Below the pieces are notes generated by a model that did no database searches, was not told the DNA's origin, and saw nothing but the letters and a program-made list of their open reading frames with translations. From positions 2,774,501 through 2,838,500 of the forward strand of contig CP019797.1 in NCBI GenBank assembly GCA_002951995.1: a stretch of 64,000 nt of DNA, read 5' to 3'. Below are positions 36,831 to 45,323 of the stretch, one piece after another; the first letter of the stretch is position 1; every line of letters starts with the position of its first letter. This DNA is from Stenotrophomonas acidaminiphila (GTDB taxonomy: Bacteria; Pseudomonadota; Gammaproteobacteria; Xanthomonadales; Xanthomonadaceae). Position numbers and translations under genes: made by a program.

Positions 36831-37488
36831 TCTTCGGGCCCTGCCCCTCGTTGTCTTCCCAGTGCAGGATGCGCCGGGTCACGAAGCGGTACACCGGCTT
36901 GCCGGTGGCGAACCACAGTTCGCGCACCCACGAATGGCGCTTGAGCAGGCGCAGTTCCACCGGGGTCAGCGCCTGCCGGCAGTACATGCGCTTGTGCTTG
37001 AGCAGATGGCGCAGGTCCTCGCGCGCGAGCAGGCGCATCCAGCGCGAGCGCGGGTCGCCGCAGACCGCGAGCTGGAAGTCGATCAGCGCCGGCGAGCCGT
37101 CGGCGCGCACCAGCCAGTTGGCTTCCTTGGCCAGGTCATTGTGGGCGATGCCCTGCCGGTGCACCTGCTGCAGCAGGCGGCGCGCGGCATGAAACCAGGC
37201 CACGTCGCCACGCGGCGGGCGCAGGTGCATGGCCGCGCCCTCCATGTAGCTGCGGTCCAGCCAGCGCCCGTCCCAGCGCAGCAGCCGCGGGGTCGCCTCC
37301 ATTCCGCCCAGCCTGGCCAGCGCGCGCGCCTCGCGCCGCGCCAGCCACCACGCCGGCAGCCGCAGCCACCACGGGGTGGCGCCCAGATCGCGGCGCACGA
37401 AGCGGCGGCCGCCCTCGCACACCACCAGGATGCGGCCGAAGCTGTCGGATTTGAGGATCTGGACGCCGTCGTCGTGGGAAATGGCCAT
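36826..37488 (-). CDS. LPS-kinase/RIO-like protein kinase family protein
   Basis: A 220-residue member of the small bacterial kinase group related to lipopolysaccharide core kinases and RIO kinases. The catalytic loop reads GIAHNDLAKEANWL (HxD-type His-Asn-Asp and Asn) and the metal-binding motif is ALIDFQLA, a DFG-like Asp-Phe. An N-terminal lobe with FVRRDLGATPWWLRLPAWWLARREARAL precedes it. The substrate is uncertain. ATG 37488 (MAISHDDG) is chosen over 37497 and 37512 because TAGAAT ends 7 nt upstream, which suggests a leaderless mRNA. It is divergent from the DedA-PAP2-LssY gene. Confidence 0.82.
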   Translation of the reverse strand: MAISHDDGVQILKSDSFGRILVVCEGGRRFVRRDLGATPWWLRLPAWWLARREARALARLGGMEATPRLLRWDGRWLDRSYMEGAAMHLRPPRGDVAWFHAARRLLQQVHRQGIAHNDLAKEANWLVRADGSPALIDFQLAVCGDPRSRWMRLLAREDLRHLLKHKRMYCRQALTPVELRLLKRHSWVRELWFATGKPVYRFVTRRILHWEDNEGQGPKM

Positions 37489-37495
37489 CAGCGCC

Positions 37496-37501
37496 ATTCT
37501 A
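37496..37501 (-). promoter_or_regulatory. -10 element of the kinase-like gene, leaderless mRNA likely
   Basis: TAGAAT on the minus strand ends 7 nt before ATG 37488. Initiation at the usual distance would fall at or next to the A of the start codon. A -35 element is not obvious. Confidence 0.5.
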
Positions 37502-37609
37502 GCCGCTGGCACCCGCCGCCCAGGCGCGCGGCGACGCGGCGTCGCATTACCTGCATGGCCGCTGTCCGGAACCCCGGCGCAGGGCAGCGGTCAGACCCCC
37601 ACGCCCTTT

Positions 37610-37615
37610 TATAAT
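37610..37615 (+). promoter_or_regulatory. consensus -10 element of the DedA-PAP2-LssY gene
   Basis: A perfect TATAAT ends 6 nt before ATG 37622. The predicted transcription start coincides with the start codon, so the mRNA is probably leaderless; no Shine-Dalgarno is visible. The -35 region is weak. Confidence 0.6.
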
Positions 37616-37621
37616 CCCGCG

Positions 37622-39625
37622 ATGCAACCTTCCTGGATCGACTCTCTCCTGGCCTGGATCGCCGCACACCCGGTGCTGGCCGGCGGTGCCGTCTTCGCCA
37701 TCGCCTTCTGCGACGCGGTGATCATCCTCGGCGCGATCGTGCCGGCACTGCCGCTGATGATCGCCGTCGGCGTGCTGATCGGCATGGGCGAGATCTCCGG
37801 CCCGTATGCGGTGGCCTGCGCCGCGCTGGGTGCGTTCTGCGGGGATGGCCTGAGCTACTGGGTCGGCCGCCGCTGGGGCGACCGCCTGCGCGGGGTATGG
37901 CCATTCAGCCGCTACCCGCAGTTGCTGGAACGCGGCGAACTGCTGTTCAGGCGCAACGCCTTCAAGAGCATCCTGGTGGCGCGCTACGTCGGCGCGATCC
38001 GCCCGTTCGTGCCGGCCATCGCCGGCATGGCGAAGATGCCGCTGGCGCGCTACGCGCAGCCCAGCGCGGTGGCCAGCCTGTCGTGGGCGGTGCTGTTCCT
38101 GCTGCCGGGCTGGGCGCTGGGCCAGGCCTACGACGCAGTGGCCGCGGTCGCCGGCCGGCTGTTCGTGGTGGTGGCGCTGCTCGGGGTGATGCTGGGGCTG
38201 GTGTGGGCGATCGTGCTGTACGGCTACCGCTGGTCGGCCGCGCGCATGGACGGCTGGCTGGCGCGGCTGCTGCGCTGGTCGCAGCGCCATCCGCACCTGC
38301 TCGGCCGCTACTGGAACGACCTGTTCGACCCGCGCCGGCGCGAGTCGGTGCCGCTGGCGATGCTGGCGCTGATGCTGCTGTTGCTGGGCTGGGGCTGGTT
38401 CGTGCTGCTGATGGTGGTGGTCGGCCATGGCGAGCCGCTGTCGCTGGACCTGGCGGTGCACCAGCTGATGCTGGCGCTGCGCAACCCGCTGGCCGACTAC
38501 CCGATGGCGGCGCTGGCCTCGCTGGGCGACTGGCAGGTGCTGTTGCCGGCGATCGCCGCCGGCATGGGCTACCTGTGCTGGCGCCGGCGCTGGATGGCTG
38601 CCGCGCACTGGCTGGCGGCGCTGGCCTTCGGCCTGGCGCTGACCAAGCTGCTGGGCACCACCGTGGACGTGGTGCGGCCACCGGCCGCCAGCAGCGGCTT
38701 CGGCTTCCCGTCGGTGTCGGTGACCATGGCCACCATCACCTTCGGCTTCTTCGCGGTGCTGATCAGCCGCGAGCTGCCCGGGCGCACGCGGGTTTGGCCG
38801 TACCTGGTGTCGGGCATCGTGGTCACGATCATTGGTTTTGCCCGCCTGTACCTGGGCGCACACTGGCTGAGCGATGTCATCGGCGGCATGTTGTTCGGCA
38901 TTTTCTGGCTGCTGGTGCTGGGCATCGCCTACCGCCGCCGCTTCAACCGCTCGTTCTGGGTCAAGCCGGTGACGTGGCTGTTCTATGGCGTCTTCCTGCT
39001 GGCCGGGTTCTGGTACGCGCCGCGCAACGTGGCGGCCAAACTGGCCAAGTTCGAACCGGCGGCCGAGGCACCGCGGACGATGGACATGGCGGTGTGGTGG
39101 CAGGACGGCTGGCGCGAGCTGCCGGCACGCCGCAACGAATTCGACGACGACCAGCGCTGGCCGCTGGACGTGCAGGTGGCCGGGCCGCTGGCGCCGCTGC
39201 AGGCGCAACTGGAACGCCACGGCTGGCGGCTGCAGCCGCAGGCCGGCTGGCAGCAGGCCCTGACCATGCTGGACAGCAAGGCCACGCCGGACCAGGTACC
39301 GGTGCTGCCGGCGACGCTGGACACCCATGTCGAATCGCTGCTGATGCTGCGCCGGGGCGCGCGCCCGGACGAACTGCATGCGCTGCGCCTGTGGCCGGCG
39401 CCGGTACGGCTGCAGCCGGGCCAGGCGCCGCTGTGGCTGGGCAGCGCGCAGACCCTGCGGTTCCAGCGCCACTTCAAACTGTTCGGGCTGTGGCTGCCGC
39501 TGCGCGGGGTGGACCCGGCGCTGGCCGCGGTGACGCAATCGCTGGACGGCATGCAGACCCGTACCCAGGCCATGCCCGAAAACGGGATGCAGTTGTTGAT
39601 GATCCGCAGCGAACCGCAACCGTAG
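37622..39625 (+). CDS. DedA-PAP2-LssY fusion membrane protein
   Basis: A 667-residue polytopic inner-membrane protein with three modules: an N-terminal DedA/SNARE-associated (VTT) domain (about 1-200, with ARYVGAIRPFVPAIAGMAKM), a PAP2-type phosphatase domain (about 280-440), and a periplasmic or cytoplasmic LssY C-terminal domain (about 460-667). PAP2 motif 1 is present (KLLGTTVDVVRPP) and motif 3 is present (RLYLGAHWLSDVIGG), but motif 2 reads FPSVSVTMA where PSGH is expected. The histidine that acts as general acid is therefore missing. Such fusions are thought to handle lipid phosphates or undecaprenyl pyrophosphate, and DedA domains to flip lipids. ATG 37622 follows a perfect TATAAT by 6 nt. 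Confidence 0.88.
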   Translation: MQPSWIDSLLAWIAAHPVLAGGAVFAIAFCDAVIILGAIVPALPLMIAVGVLIGMGEISGPYAVACAALGAFCGDGLSYWVGRRWGDRLRGVWPFSRYPQLLERGELLFRRNAFKSILVARYVGAIRPFVPAIAGMAKMPLARYAQPSAVASLSWAVLFLLPGWALGQAYDAVAAVAGRLFVVVALLGVMLGLVWAIVLYGYRWSAARMDGWLARLLRWSQRHPHLLGRYWNDLFDPRRRESVPLAMLALMLLLLGWGWFVLLMVVVGHGEPLSLDLAVHQLMLALRNPLADYPMAALASLGDWQVLLPAIAAGMGYLCWRRRWMAAAHWLAALAFGLALTKLLGTTVDVVRPPAASSGFGFPSVSVTMATITFGFFAVLISRELPGRTRVWPYLVSGIVVTIIGFARLYLGAHWLSDVIGGMLFGIFWLLVLGIAYRRRFNRSFWVKPVTWLFYGVFLLAGFWYAPRNVAAKLAKFEPAAEAPRTMDMAVWWQDGWRELPARRNEFDDDQRWPLDVQVAGPLAPLQAQLERHGWRLQPQAGWQQALTMLDSKATPDQVPVLPATLDTHVESLLMLRRGARPDELHALRLWPAPVRLQPGQAPLWLGSAQTLRFQRHFKLFGLWLPLRGVDPALAAVTQSLDGMQTRTQAMPENGMQLLMIRSEPQP

Positions 39626-39652
39626 CGGCGGGCGTTGCCCCTCCCGCTCTCC

Positions 39653-40736
39653 GTTTATGCAGGGCTTGCCCTGCATGAAGCCTTCCCGGTAAAGCCCCGT
39701 GCCGGGCGAGCCCGGCACCTACGCGTACCGGTGCAATTCGCGCCCTCCGTAGATGCAGGGCTTGCCCTGCATGAAGCCTTCCCGGTGAAGCCCCATGCCG
39801 GGCGAGCCCGGCACCTACGCGTACCGGTGCAATTCCCGCACCCCGTAGATGCAGGGCTTGCCCTGCATCAAGCCTTCCCGGTGAAGCCCCGTGCCGGGCG
39901 AGCCCGGCACCTACGCGTACCGGTGCAATTCCCGCCCTCCATAGATGCAGGGCTTGCCCTGCATGAAGCCTTCCCGGTGAAGCCCCGTGCCGGGCGAGCC
40001 CGGCACCTACGCGCACCGCCGCAATTTGCGCCCTCCGTAGATGCAGGGCTTGCCCTGCATGAAGCCTTCCCGGTGAAGCCCCGTGCCGGGCGAGCCCGGC
40101 ACCTACGCGCACCGCTGCAATTCCCGCTCTGCGTAGATGCAGGGCTTGCCCTGCATGAAGCCTTCCCGGTAAAGCCCCGTGCCGGGCAAGCCCGGCACCT
40201 ACGCGCACCGCCGCAATTTGCGCTCTCCGTAGATGCAGGGCTTGCCCTGCATCAAGCCTTCCCGATGAAGCCTCGTGCCGGGCGAGCCCGGCACCTACGC
40301 GTACCGGTGCAATTCCCGCACCCCGTAGATGCAGGGCTTGCCCTGCATGAAGCCTTCCCGGTGAAGCCCCATGCCGGGCGAGCCCGGCACCTACGCGTAC
40401 CGGTGCAATTCCCGCACCCCGTAGATGCAGGGCTTGCCCTGCATGAAGCCTTCCCGGTAAAGCCCCGTGCCGGGCGAGCCCGGCACCTACGCGTACCGGT
40501 GCAATTCCCGCACCCCGTAGATGCAGGGCTTGCCCTGCATGAAGCCTTCCCGGTAAAGCCCCGTGCCGGGCGAGCCCGGCACCTACGCGTACCGGTGCAA
40601 TTCCCGCACCCCGTAGATGCAGGGCTTGCCCTGCATCAAGCCTTCCCGGTGAAGCCCCGTGCCGGGCAAGCCCGGCACCTACGCGCACCGCCGCAATTCC
40701 CGCGCTGCGTAGGGGCGGGGCTTGCCCCGCCCCTAC
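39653..40736. repeat. eleven tandem 96-bp REP-pair (BIME-like) units
   Basis: Units start at 39653, 39749, 39845, 39941, 40037, 40133, 40229, 40325, 40421, 40517 and 40613, exactly 96 bp apart. A final half-unit at 40709-40736 ends in a perfect GGGGCGGGG-type hairpin. Each unit holds GTAG plus the palindrome ATGCAGGGCTTGCCCTGCAT, a 22-bp linker, the palindrome GTGCCGGGCGAGCCCGGCAC plus CTAC, and a 26-bp spacer. The two palindromes form an inverted GTAG-REP pair. Spacers fall in two main types (GCGTACCGGTGCAATT and GCGCACCGCCGCAATT). Long open frames cross the array only because 96 is a multiple of three. Confidence 0.93.
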
Positions 40737-41341
40737 AGGTCGGATTCCGACGGCGGCTCGAAATCGGGGATCCAGGTGAGCAGTTGTTCCAGCCGCCGGT
40801 GCGGGTCGTCTTCCTGCAGCAGCACCAGCCGCTGCGCTTCGTCCAGCGGCAGCAGTTCGGCCAGCCGCCAGCCCACCCATGCCGCCTGGTCCAGCTGCGC
40901 CGGACCGGCGCCGGCGAACTCGCCCCCCGCCTGCTCCAGGATGCGTTCCAGCAGCAGGCCCAGCAGCGCATGCTCCGGGCGCAGCTCGTCGTCGTGGTCC
41001 GGCTCGCGCCAGTGGATCTCGCCCACCACCAGGCCGTTGTCGCGCACCCGCGTGCGCGCGACGTGGAAACGGCGGCCGCCGCGCAGGCGCAGTTGCAGCA
41101 CGCCGTCGGCGCCGACATCGAAATCCTCGACCAGCGCCTCCACGCCCCAGGCCGCGGGCGTGGCCGGCGCACCGACTTCTTCGCCGTCTAGGATCAGGCA
41201 GATGCCGAAGGTGCTGCCATGGCGGCCGCATTCGCGCAGCAGGTCCAGGTAGCGCGGCTCGAACACGCGCAGGCCGAGCGCGGCGCCGGGCAGCAGTACG
41301 GCATGCAGCGGGAACAGGGACAGGGTCTGCGTGTCGGTCAT
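40733..41341 (-). CDS. LON substrate-binding domain protein
   Basis: A 202-residue protein with a Lon N-terminal (substrate-binding) domain but no ATPase or protease part. FPLHAVLLPGAALGLRVFEPRYLDLL, then FGICLILDGEEVG, and GRRFHVARTRVRDNGLVVGEIHW are typical. A role in protein quality control is often assumed but unproven for stand-alone members. ATG 41341 gives MTDTQTLSLFPLHAVLLPG. Its TAG stop lies inside the terminal palindrome of the 96-bp array (the CTAC at 40733-40736), so the REP hairpin forms the end of its mRNA. mpl is on the same strand upstream, 86 bp away. Confidence 0.88.
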   Translation of the reverse strand: MTDTQTLSLFPLHAVLLPGAALGLRVFEPRYLDLLRECGRHGSTFGICLILDGEEVGAPATPAAWGVEALVEDFDVGADGVLQLRLRGGRRFHVARTRVRDNGLVVGEIHWREPDHDDELRPEHALLGLLLERILEQAGGEFAGAGPAQLDQAAWVGWRLAELLPLDEAQRLVLLQEDDPHRRLEQLLTWIPDFEPPSESDL

Positions 41342-41427
41342 CGGCCGGGCCAGGCTCCGGAAACGGGGGAATCGCGGACGAGGGTAGCGCATGACCGTCG
41401 CGCCCCGCGCCGCGACGGGTCGCGGCA

Positions 41428-42789
41428 TCAGCCCTGCAGCTGCGCCAGGAAGCGGCGCGGCGCGCCGTCGAAGCCGCCGTTGGACATGAACACCACATGG
41501 TCGCCGTCGCGTACCGCTTCGCCCAGCCGCGCCAGCAGCGCATCGGTATCGGCCACCGCCTGCGCCTGGCCGCGTACCGCCGCGATCACCGCGGCCGCAT
41601 CCCACGGCAGCTCCGGGCGGGCCAGGAACACCACCGCGTCGGCGATGTCCAGCGACGGCGCCAGCGCCGCGGCATGCGCGCCCAGCCGCATCGAATTGCT
41701 GCGCGGCTCCATCGCCACCACGATCCGCGCCGCCCCGACCTTCGCGCGCAGGCCTTGCAGCGTGGTGTGGATGGCGGTGGGATGGTGCGCGAAATCGTCG
41801 TAGACGGTCACGCCGCGCGCCTGCCCGATCACCTCCAGGCGGCGCTTGACGCTGTGGAAGCCGGCCAGCGCCGGCGCCACCGCGGCCACGTCCACGCCCA
41901 CCGCATGCGCGGCGGCCAGCGCCGCCAGGCCGTTGAGCACGTTGTGCCGCCCCAGCAGCGGCCAGCGCACCTGCGCCACGTCCACGCCCCGGTGCAGCAC
42001 CGCGAACGCGCTGCCGTCCGGTTCGACCAGGCGCGCGCTCCATTCCAGCGCGGGATCGAACCCGAAGCGCTCCACCGGCGTCCAGCAGCCCATCGCCAGC
42101 ACCTCGGCCAGGCGCGCGTCCTCGCCGTTGACGATCAACCGGCCGCGCCCGGGCACGGTGCGCACCAGGTGGTGGAACTGGCGCTGGATCGCGGCCACGT
42201 CGGGGAAGATGTCGGCGTGGTCGTATTCCAGGTTGTTGAGGATCGCCACCAGCGGCCGGTAGTGGACGAACTTGCTGCGCTTGTCGAAAAACGCGGTGTC
42301 GTACTCGTCGGCCTCGACCACGAACTCGCGGCCGCTGCCCAGCCGCGCCGACACGCCGAAATCCTCGGCCACGCCACCGATCAGGAAGCCCGGCTCGCGC
42401 CCGGCGGCCTGCAGCAGGAAGGCCAGGATGGTGGTCGTGGTGGTCTTGCCGTGGGTACCGGCCACGGCCAGCGTGTCACGGCCCGGCAGTACGTTTTCGG
42501 CCAGCCACTGCGCGCCGCTGGTGTAGCGCCGGCCGGCGTCCAGCACCGCCTCCACCGCGGGGTTGCCGCGCGACAGCGCGTTGCCGATCACGACCTCGTC
42601 GCAGTCGGCGCCGATGTTGCCGGGCAGGTAGCCCTGGGCCAGGCTGATGCCCAGCGTTTCCAGTTGGGTGGACATGGGCGGGTACACCGCCTGGTCGCTG
42701 CCTTCGACCGTGTGGCCGAGTTCGCGGGCCAGGGCGGCCACGCCGCCCATGAAAGTACCGGCGATGCCGAGGATATGGAGCTTGCTCAT
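41428..42789 (-). CDS. mpl: UDP-MurNAc tripeptide ligase Mpl
   Basis: A 453-residue Mur ligase that attaches recovered L-Ala-gamma-D-Glu-meso-Dap peptide to UDP-MurNAc in peptidoglycan recycling. The N-terminus is LHILGIAGTFMGGVAALARELGH and the ATP loop AVAGTHGKTTTTTILAF. Further motifs are EADEYDTAFFDKRSKFVHYRP, NNLEYDHADIFPD (Mpl-type) and YDDFAHHPTAI, with the C-terminal EPRSNSMRLG segment. The length matches E. coli Mpl (457). ATG 42789 is the family start. About 300 bp of non-coding DNA separate it from adk. Confidence 0.96.
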   Translation of the reverse strand: MSKLHILGIAGTFMGGVAALARELGHTVEGSDQAVYPPMSTQLETLGISLAQGYLPGNIGADCDEVVIGNALSRGNPAVEAVLDAGRRYTSGAQWLAENVLPGRDTLAVAGTHGKTTTTTILAFLLQAAGREPGFLIGGVAEDFGVSARLGSGREFVVEADEYDTAFFDKRSKFVHYRPLVAILNNLEYDHADIFPDVAAIQRQFHHLVRTVPGRGRLIVNGEDARLAEVLAMGCWTPVERFGFDPALEWSARLVEPDGSAFAVLHRGVDVAQVRWPLLGRHNVLNGLAALAAAHAVGVDVAAVAPALAGFHSVKRRLEVIGQARGVTVYDDFAHHPTAIHTTLQGLRAKVGAARIVVAMEPRSNSMRLGAHAAALAPSLDIADAVVFLARPELPWDAAAVIAAVRGQAQAVADTDALLARLGEAVRDGDHVVFMSNGGFDGAPRRFLAQLQG

Positions 42790-42867
42790 GCGCCGATTGT
42801 CGCCGATGCGCCGGCGCGCGGGTATGTCACCCCGGCATTACCCTTACCGGCGTGTAGGGAAAACTCC

Positions 42868-43044
42868 TATACCACCCGGGGCATTCATACCGAGAATGCA
42901 CGGGCCAGCCGCAGTATCCCTCAGGTCCTACTCCCCAAGAGGCCATCCCCAGGGAGCTCATGCTGCGGGGCTCTGAGCACGCCCACCTGCTGGCCCCTGC
43001 AACGACGAACGCCCCGGACCAGCCAATGGTCCGGGGCGTTCTTC
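42868..43044 (+). ncRNA. weak small-RNA candidate between mpl and adk
   Basis: TATACC at 42868-42873 resembles a -10 box, and a 15-bp GC hairpin with TTCTTC follows at 43007-43044. Together they could define a transcript of about 165 nt with no open frame, starting near 42880. I recognise no Rfam-type family. The hairpin may simply be the adk terminator on the other strand, so this is speculative. Confidence 0.25.
43007..43041. terminator. 15-bp hairpin downstream of adk
   Basis: GAACGCCCCGGACCA (43007-43021) pairs perfectly with 43027-43041 around a GCCAA loop. It is 45 bp past the adk stop on the minus strand. The better T-tract (TTCTTC) is on the plus side, so it may work in both directions. 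Confidence 0.7.
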
Positions 43045-43086
43045 ATGCGCCCGCTCCGGCGCAGGTCCGGAGCGGAAAGCCGGGCA

Positions 43087-43650
43087 TCAGCGTTTGATCG
43101 CCGCCAGGATGCGGGCCAGCACCTCGTCCAGCGCGCCGACGCCGTCGACCCGGGCCAGGGTGCCCTTGCCGGCGTAGAAGTCGATCACCGGCGCGGTGGA
43201 ATCGTTGTAGACCTGCAGGCGCTGGCGCACCGATTCGGGGTTGTCGTCGGCGCGGCCCTGCTCCTTGGCGCGGCCGGCGATGCGCTCGACCAGCAGTTCG
43301 GTCGGCACGTCCAGCTGCACGATCGCGTCCAGCGGCTGCTGCAGGCGCGCCAGCAGTTCGCCCAGCGCGTTGGCCTGGGCCACGTTGCGCGGGTAGCCGT
43401 CGAGGATGAAGCCGTTGGCGACGTCGGCCTGCGCCAGGCGCGCTTCGAGCATGCCCAGCAGGATGTCGTCGGACACCAGGTTGCCGGCGTCCATCACCGC
43501 CTTGGCCTGCTTGCCCAGCTCGGTGCCGGCGGCCACTTCGGCGCGCAGCAGGTCGCCGGTGGAGATGTGCGGAATCCCCAGCTCTTCCTTCAGGCGGGTC
43601 GCCTGCGTGCCCTTGCCCGAACCGGGCGGTCCCAACAGAACCAATCGCAT
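43087..43650 (-). CDS. adk: adenylate kinase (short-LID form)
   Basis: A 187-residue adenylate kinase (ATP + AMP to 2 ADP). The P-loop is GPPGSGKGTQA (about 7-17), with the NMP segment ISTGDLLRAEV and LDGYPRNVAQA. Between VERIAGRAKEQGRADDNPE and the next helix the LID is short, without the zinc-binding or long loop seen in E. coli Adk (214 aa). ATG 43650 is the natural start. It is divergent from pfp. Confidence 0.96.
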   Translation of the reverse strand: MRLVLLGPPGSGKGTQATRLKEELGIPHISTGDLLRAEVAAGTELGKQAKAVMDAGNLVSDDILLGMLEARLAQADVANGFILDGYPRNVAQANALGELLARLQQPLDAIVQLDVPTELLVERIAGRAKEQGRADDNPESVRQRLQVYNDSTAPVIDFYAGKGTLARVDGVGALDEVLARILAAIKR

Positions 43651-43799
43651 TCCTGACTCCCTTGTATGTAGAGGACGTTTCTTTCAGGGACGGACAGCGG
43701 CGTTAGACTCATGGGCCGATTCACGCTGCACCGCAATAACGCAGCTTACCGCATCCGGCCAATGTCCCGGAAATGTCCCCCGCCCGGAGAACCCCGCCC

Positions 43800-45056
43800 A
43801 TGTCCAAAGGTACCCTTCTCTACGCCCAGTCCGGTGGCGTGACCGCCGTCATCAACGCCACCGCCTCGGCGGTCATCGCCGAAGCCAGGGCAAAGAAAAT
43901 CAAGGTGTTGGCGGCACGCAACGGCATCCTGGGCGCGCTGCGCGAGGACCTGGTCGACACCTCCCGCGAGTCAGCCGCGAGCATCGCCGCGCTGGCCCAC
44001 ACCCCGGGCGGCGCGTTCGGCTCGTGCCGCTACAAGCTCAAGTCGCTGGAAGCGGACCGGGCCCGCTACGAGCGCCTGCTGGACGTGTTGCGGGCGCACG
44101 ACGTGCGCTGGTTCCTCTACAACGGCGGCAACGATTCGGCCGACACCGCGCTCAAGGTCTCGCAGCTGGCCCGCGAGTTCGGCTACCCGCTGACCTGCGT
44201 GGGCGTGCCCAAGACCATCGACAACGACCTGGCGGTCACCGATACCTGCCCCGGCTTCGGCTCGGCGGCCAAGTACACCGCGGTGTCGGTGCGCGAGGCG
44301 GCGCTGGACGTGGCGGCGATGGCCGAGACCTCCACCCGGGTCTTCATCTACGAGGCGATGGGCCGCCATGCCGGCTGGCTGGCCGCCGCGGCCGGGCTGG
44401 CCGGGGAGAATCCCGACGAGGCACCGCAGATCATCCTGCTGCCGGAACGCGCTTACGACGAAGCCGCCTTCCTGGCGAAAGTGAAGCAGGTGGTGGCGAA
44501 GGTGGGCTGGTGCGTGGTGGTCGCCAGCGAGGGCATCCAGGACGCCGACGGCCGCTTCGTCGCCGACGCCGGCGGCGCCACCGACTCCTTCGGCCATACC
44601 CAGCTCGGCGGCGTGGCCTCCTACCTGGCCGGCCGGGTCAAGGCCGAACTGGGCTACAAGGTGCACTGGACCCTGCCGGACTATCTGCAGCGCTCGGCCC
44701 GCCACGTCGCCTCGAAGACCGACTGGGAGCAGGCGCAGGCGGTGGGCAGGGCGGCGGTGCGGTTCGCGCTGGAAGGCCGCAATTCGGTGATGCCGGTGAT
44801 CGTGCGTACCGGCGACACGCCGTACCGCTGGAAGATCGAGGCCGCGCCGCTGTCCAGGGTGGCCAACCACGAGAAGAAGATGCCGGCCGGGTTCATCCGC
44901 CGCGACGGCTTCGGCATCACCGACAAGGCGCGGCGCTACCTGCAGCCGCTGATCCGCGGCGAAGCACCGCTGCCATGGGGCCGCGACGGTCTGCCGAAGT
45001 ACGTGACCCTGAAGAACGTGGCGGTCGCCAGGAAACTGCCGGTCTGGGAGGGCTGA
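43800..45056 (+). CDS. pfp: pyrophosphate-dependent 6-phosphofructokinase
   Basis: A 418-residue phosphofructokinase using PPi rather than ATP, reversibly phosphorylating fructose 6-phosphate. PPi use is inferred from GGNDSADTAL, where Asp occupies the position that is Gly in ATP-dependent enzymes, and from the PKTIDNDL and DTCPGFGSAAKY segments. EAMGRHAGWLAA and EGIQDADGRF are further family elements. ATG 43800 (MSKGTLLYAQSGG) is chosen over 43773. A xanthomonad enzyme of this type replaces the usual ATP-PFK. hppA is 1 kb downstream. Confidence 0.93.
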   Translation: MSKGTLLYAQSGGVTAVINATASAVIAEARAKKIKVLAARNGILGALREDLVDTSRESAASIAALAHTPGGAFGSCRYKLKSLEADRARYERLLDVLRAHDVRWFLYNGGNDSADTALKVSQLAREFGYPLTCVGVPKTIDNDLAVTDTCPGFGSAAKYTAVSVREAALDVAAMAETSTRVFIYEAMGRHAGWLAAAAGLAGENPDEAPQIILLPERAYDEAAFLAKVKQVVAKVGWCVVVASEGIQDADGRFVADAGGATDSFGHTQLGGVASYLAGRVKAELGYKVHWTLPDYLQRSARHVASKTDWEQAQAVGRAAVRFALEGRNSVMPVIVRTGDTPYRWKIEAAPLSRVANHEKKMPAGFIRRDGFGITDKARRYLQPLIRGEAPLPWGRDGLPKYVTLKNVAVARKLPVWEG

Positions 45057-45157
45057 GCCGGCAGCGCCCTGGCGTGCGTCGCGGTGACTTCAGGCAGGTG
45101 CGCGGCGGCACGCGCGGCATCATCGTGGCGCCGTGTTTCCCGCACAGGCACGACGCC

Positions 45158-45283
45158 ATGGCCCGCAGGATATTGATCGGCATGCTCGGCTTCCTTCTGG
45201 CCTGCCTGATCGGCGCCGCAGGCTATCGCCTGGGCCAGCACCTGGCCGGGCATGACGCGGGCCCCGCGCAAGCGGCGGCCTGA
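45158..45283 (+). CDS. small membrane protein candidate
   Basis: A 41-residue frame (MARRILIGMLGFLLACLIG then AAGYRLGQHLAGHD) with one clear transmembrane helix at about 5-25 and positive charges before it. It lies between pfp and the next gene. The ribosome site is weak (AGGCACGACGCC before the ATG). The hydrophobic profile and N-in charge pattern favour a real protein, but I recognise no family. Confidence 0.4.
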   Translation: MARRILIGMLGFLLACLIGAAGYRLGQHLAGHDAGPAQAAA

Positions 45284-45323
45284 GCGGGGCAACCGCGGGC
45301 GCGGCGGCGCGCCACCGTCCGCC

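Noticed and set aside
39653..40736. CRISPR array
   Set aside because: There are no short repeats with unique spacers of constant length: whole 96-bp units are alike, including the spacers, and there are no cas genes.
39474..41543. Repeat-protein open frames through the 96-bp array on both strands
   Set aside because: The 32-residue repeats arise because 96 is a multiple of three and the repeat has no stop in several frames; the palindromes explain the DNA better.
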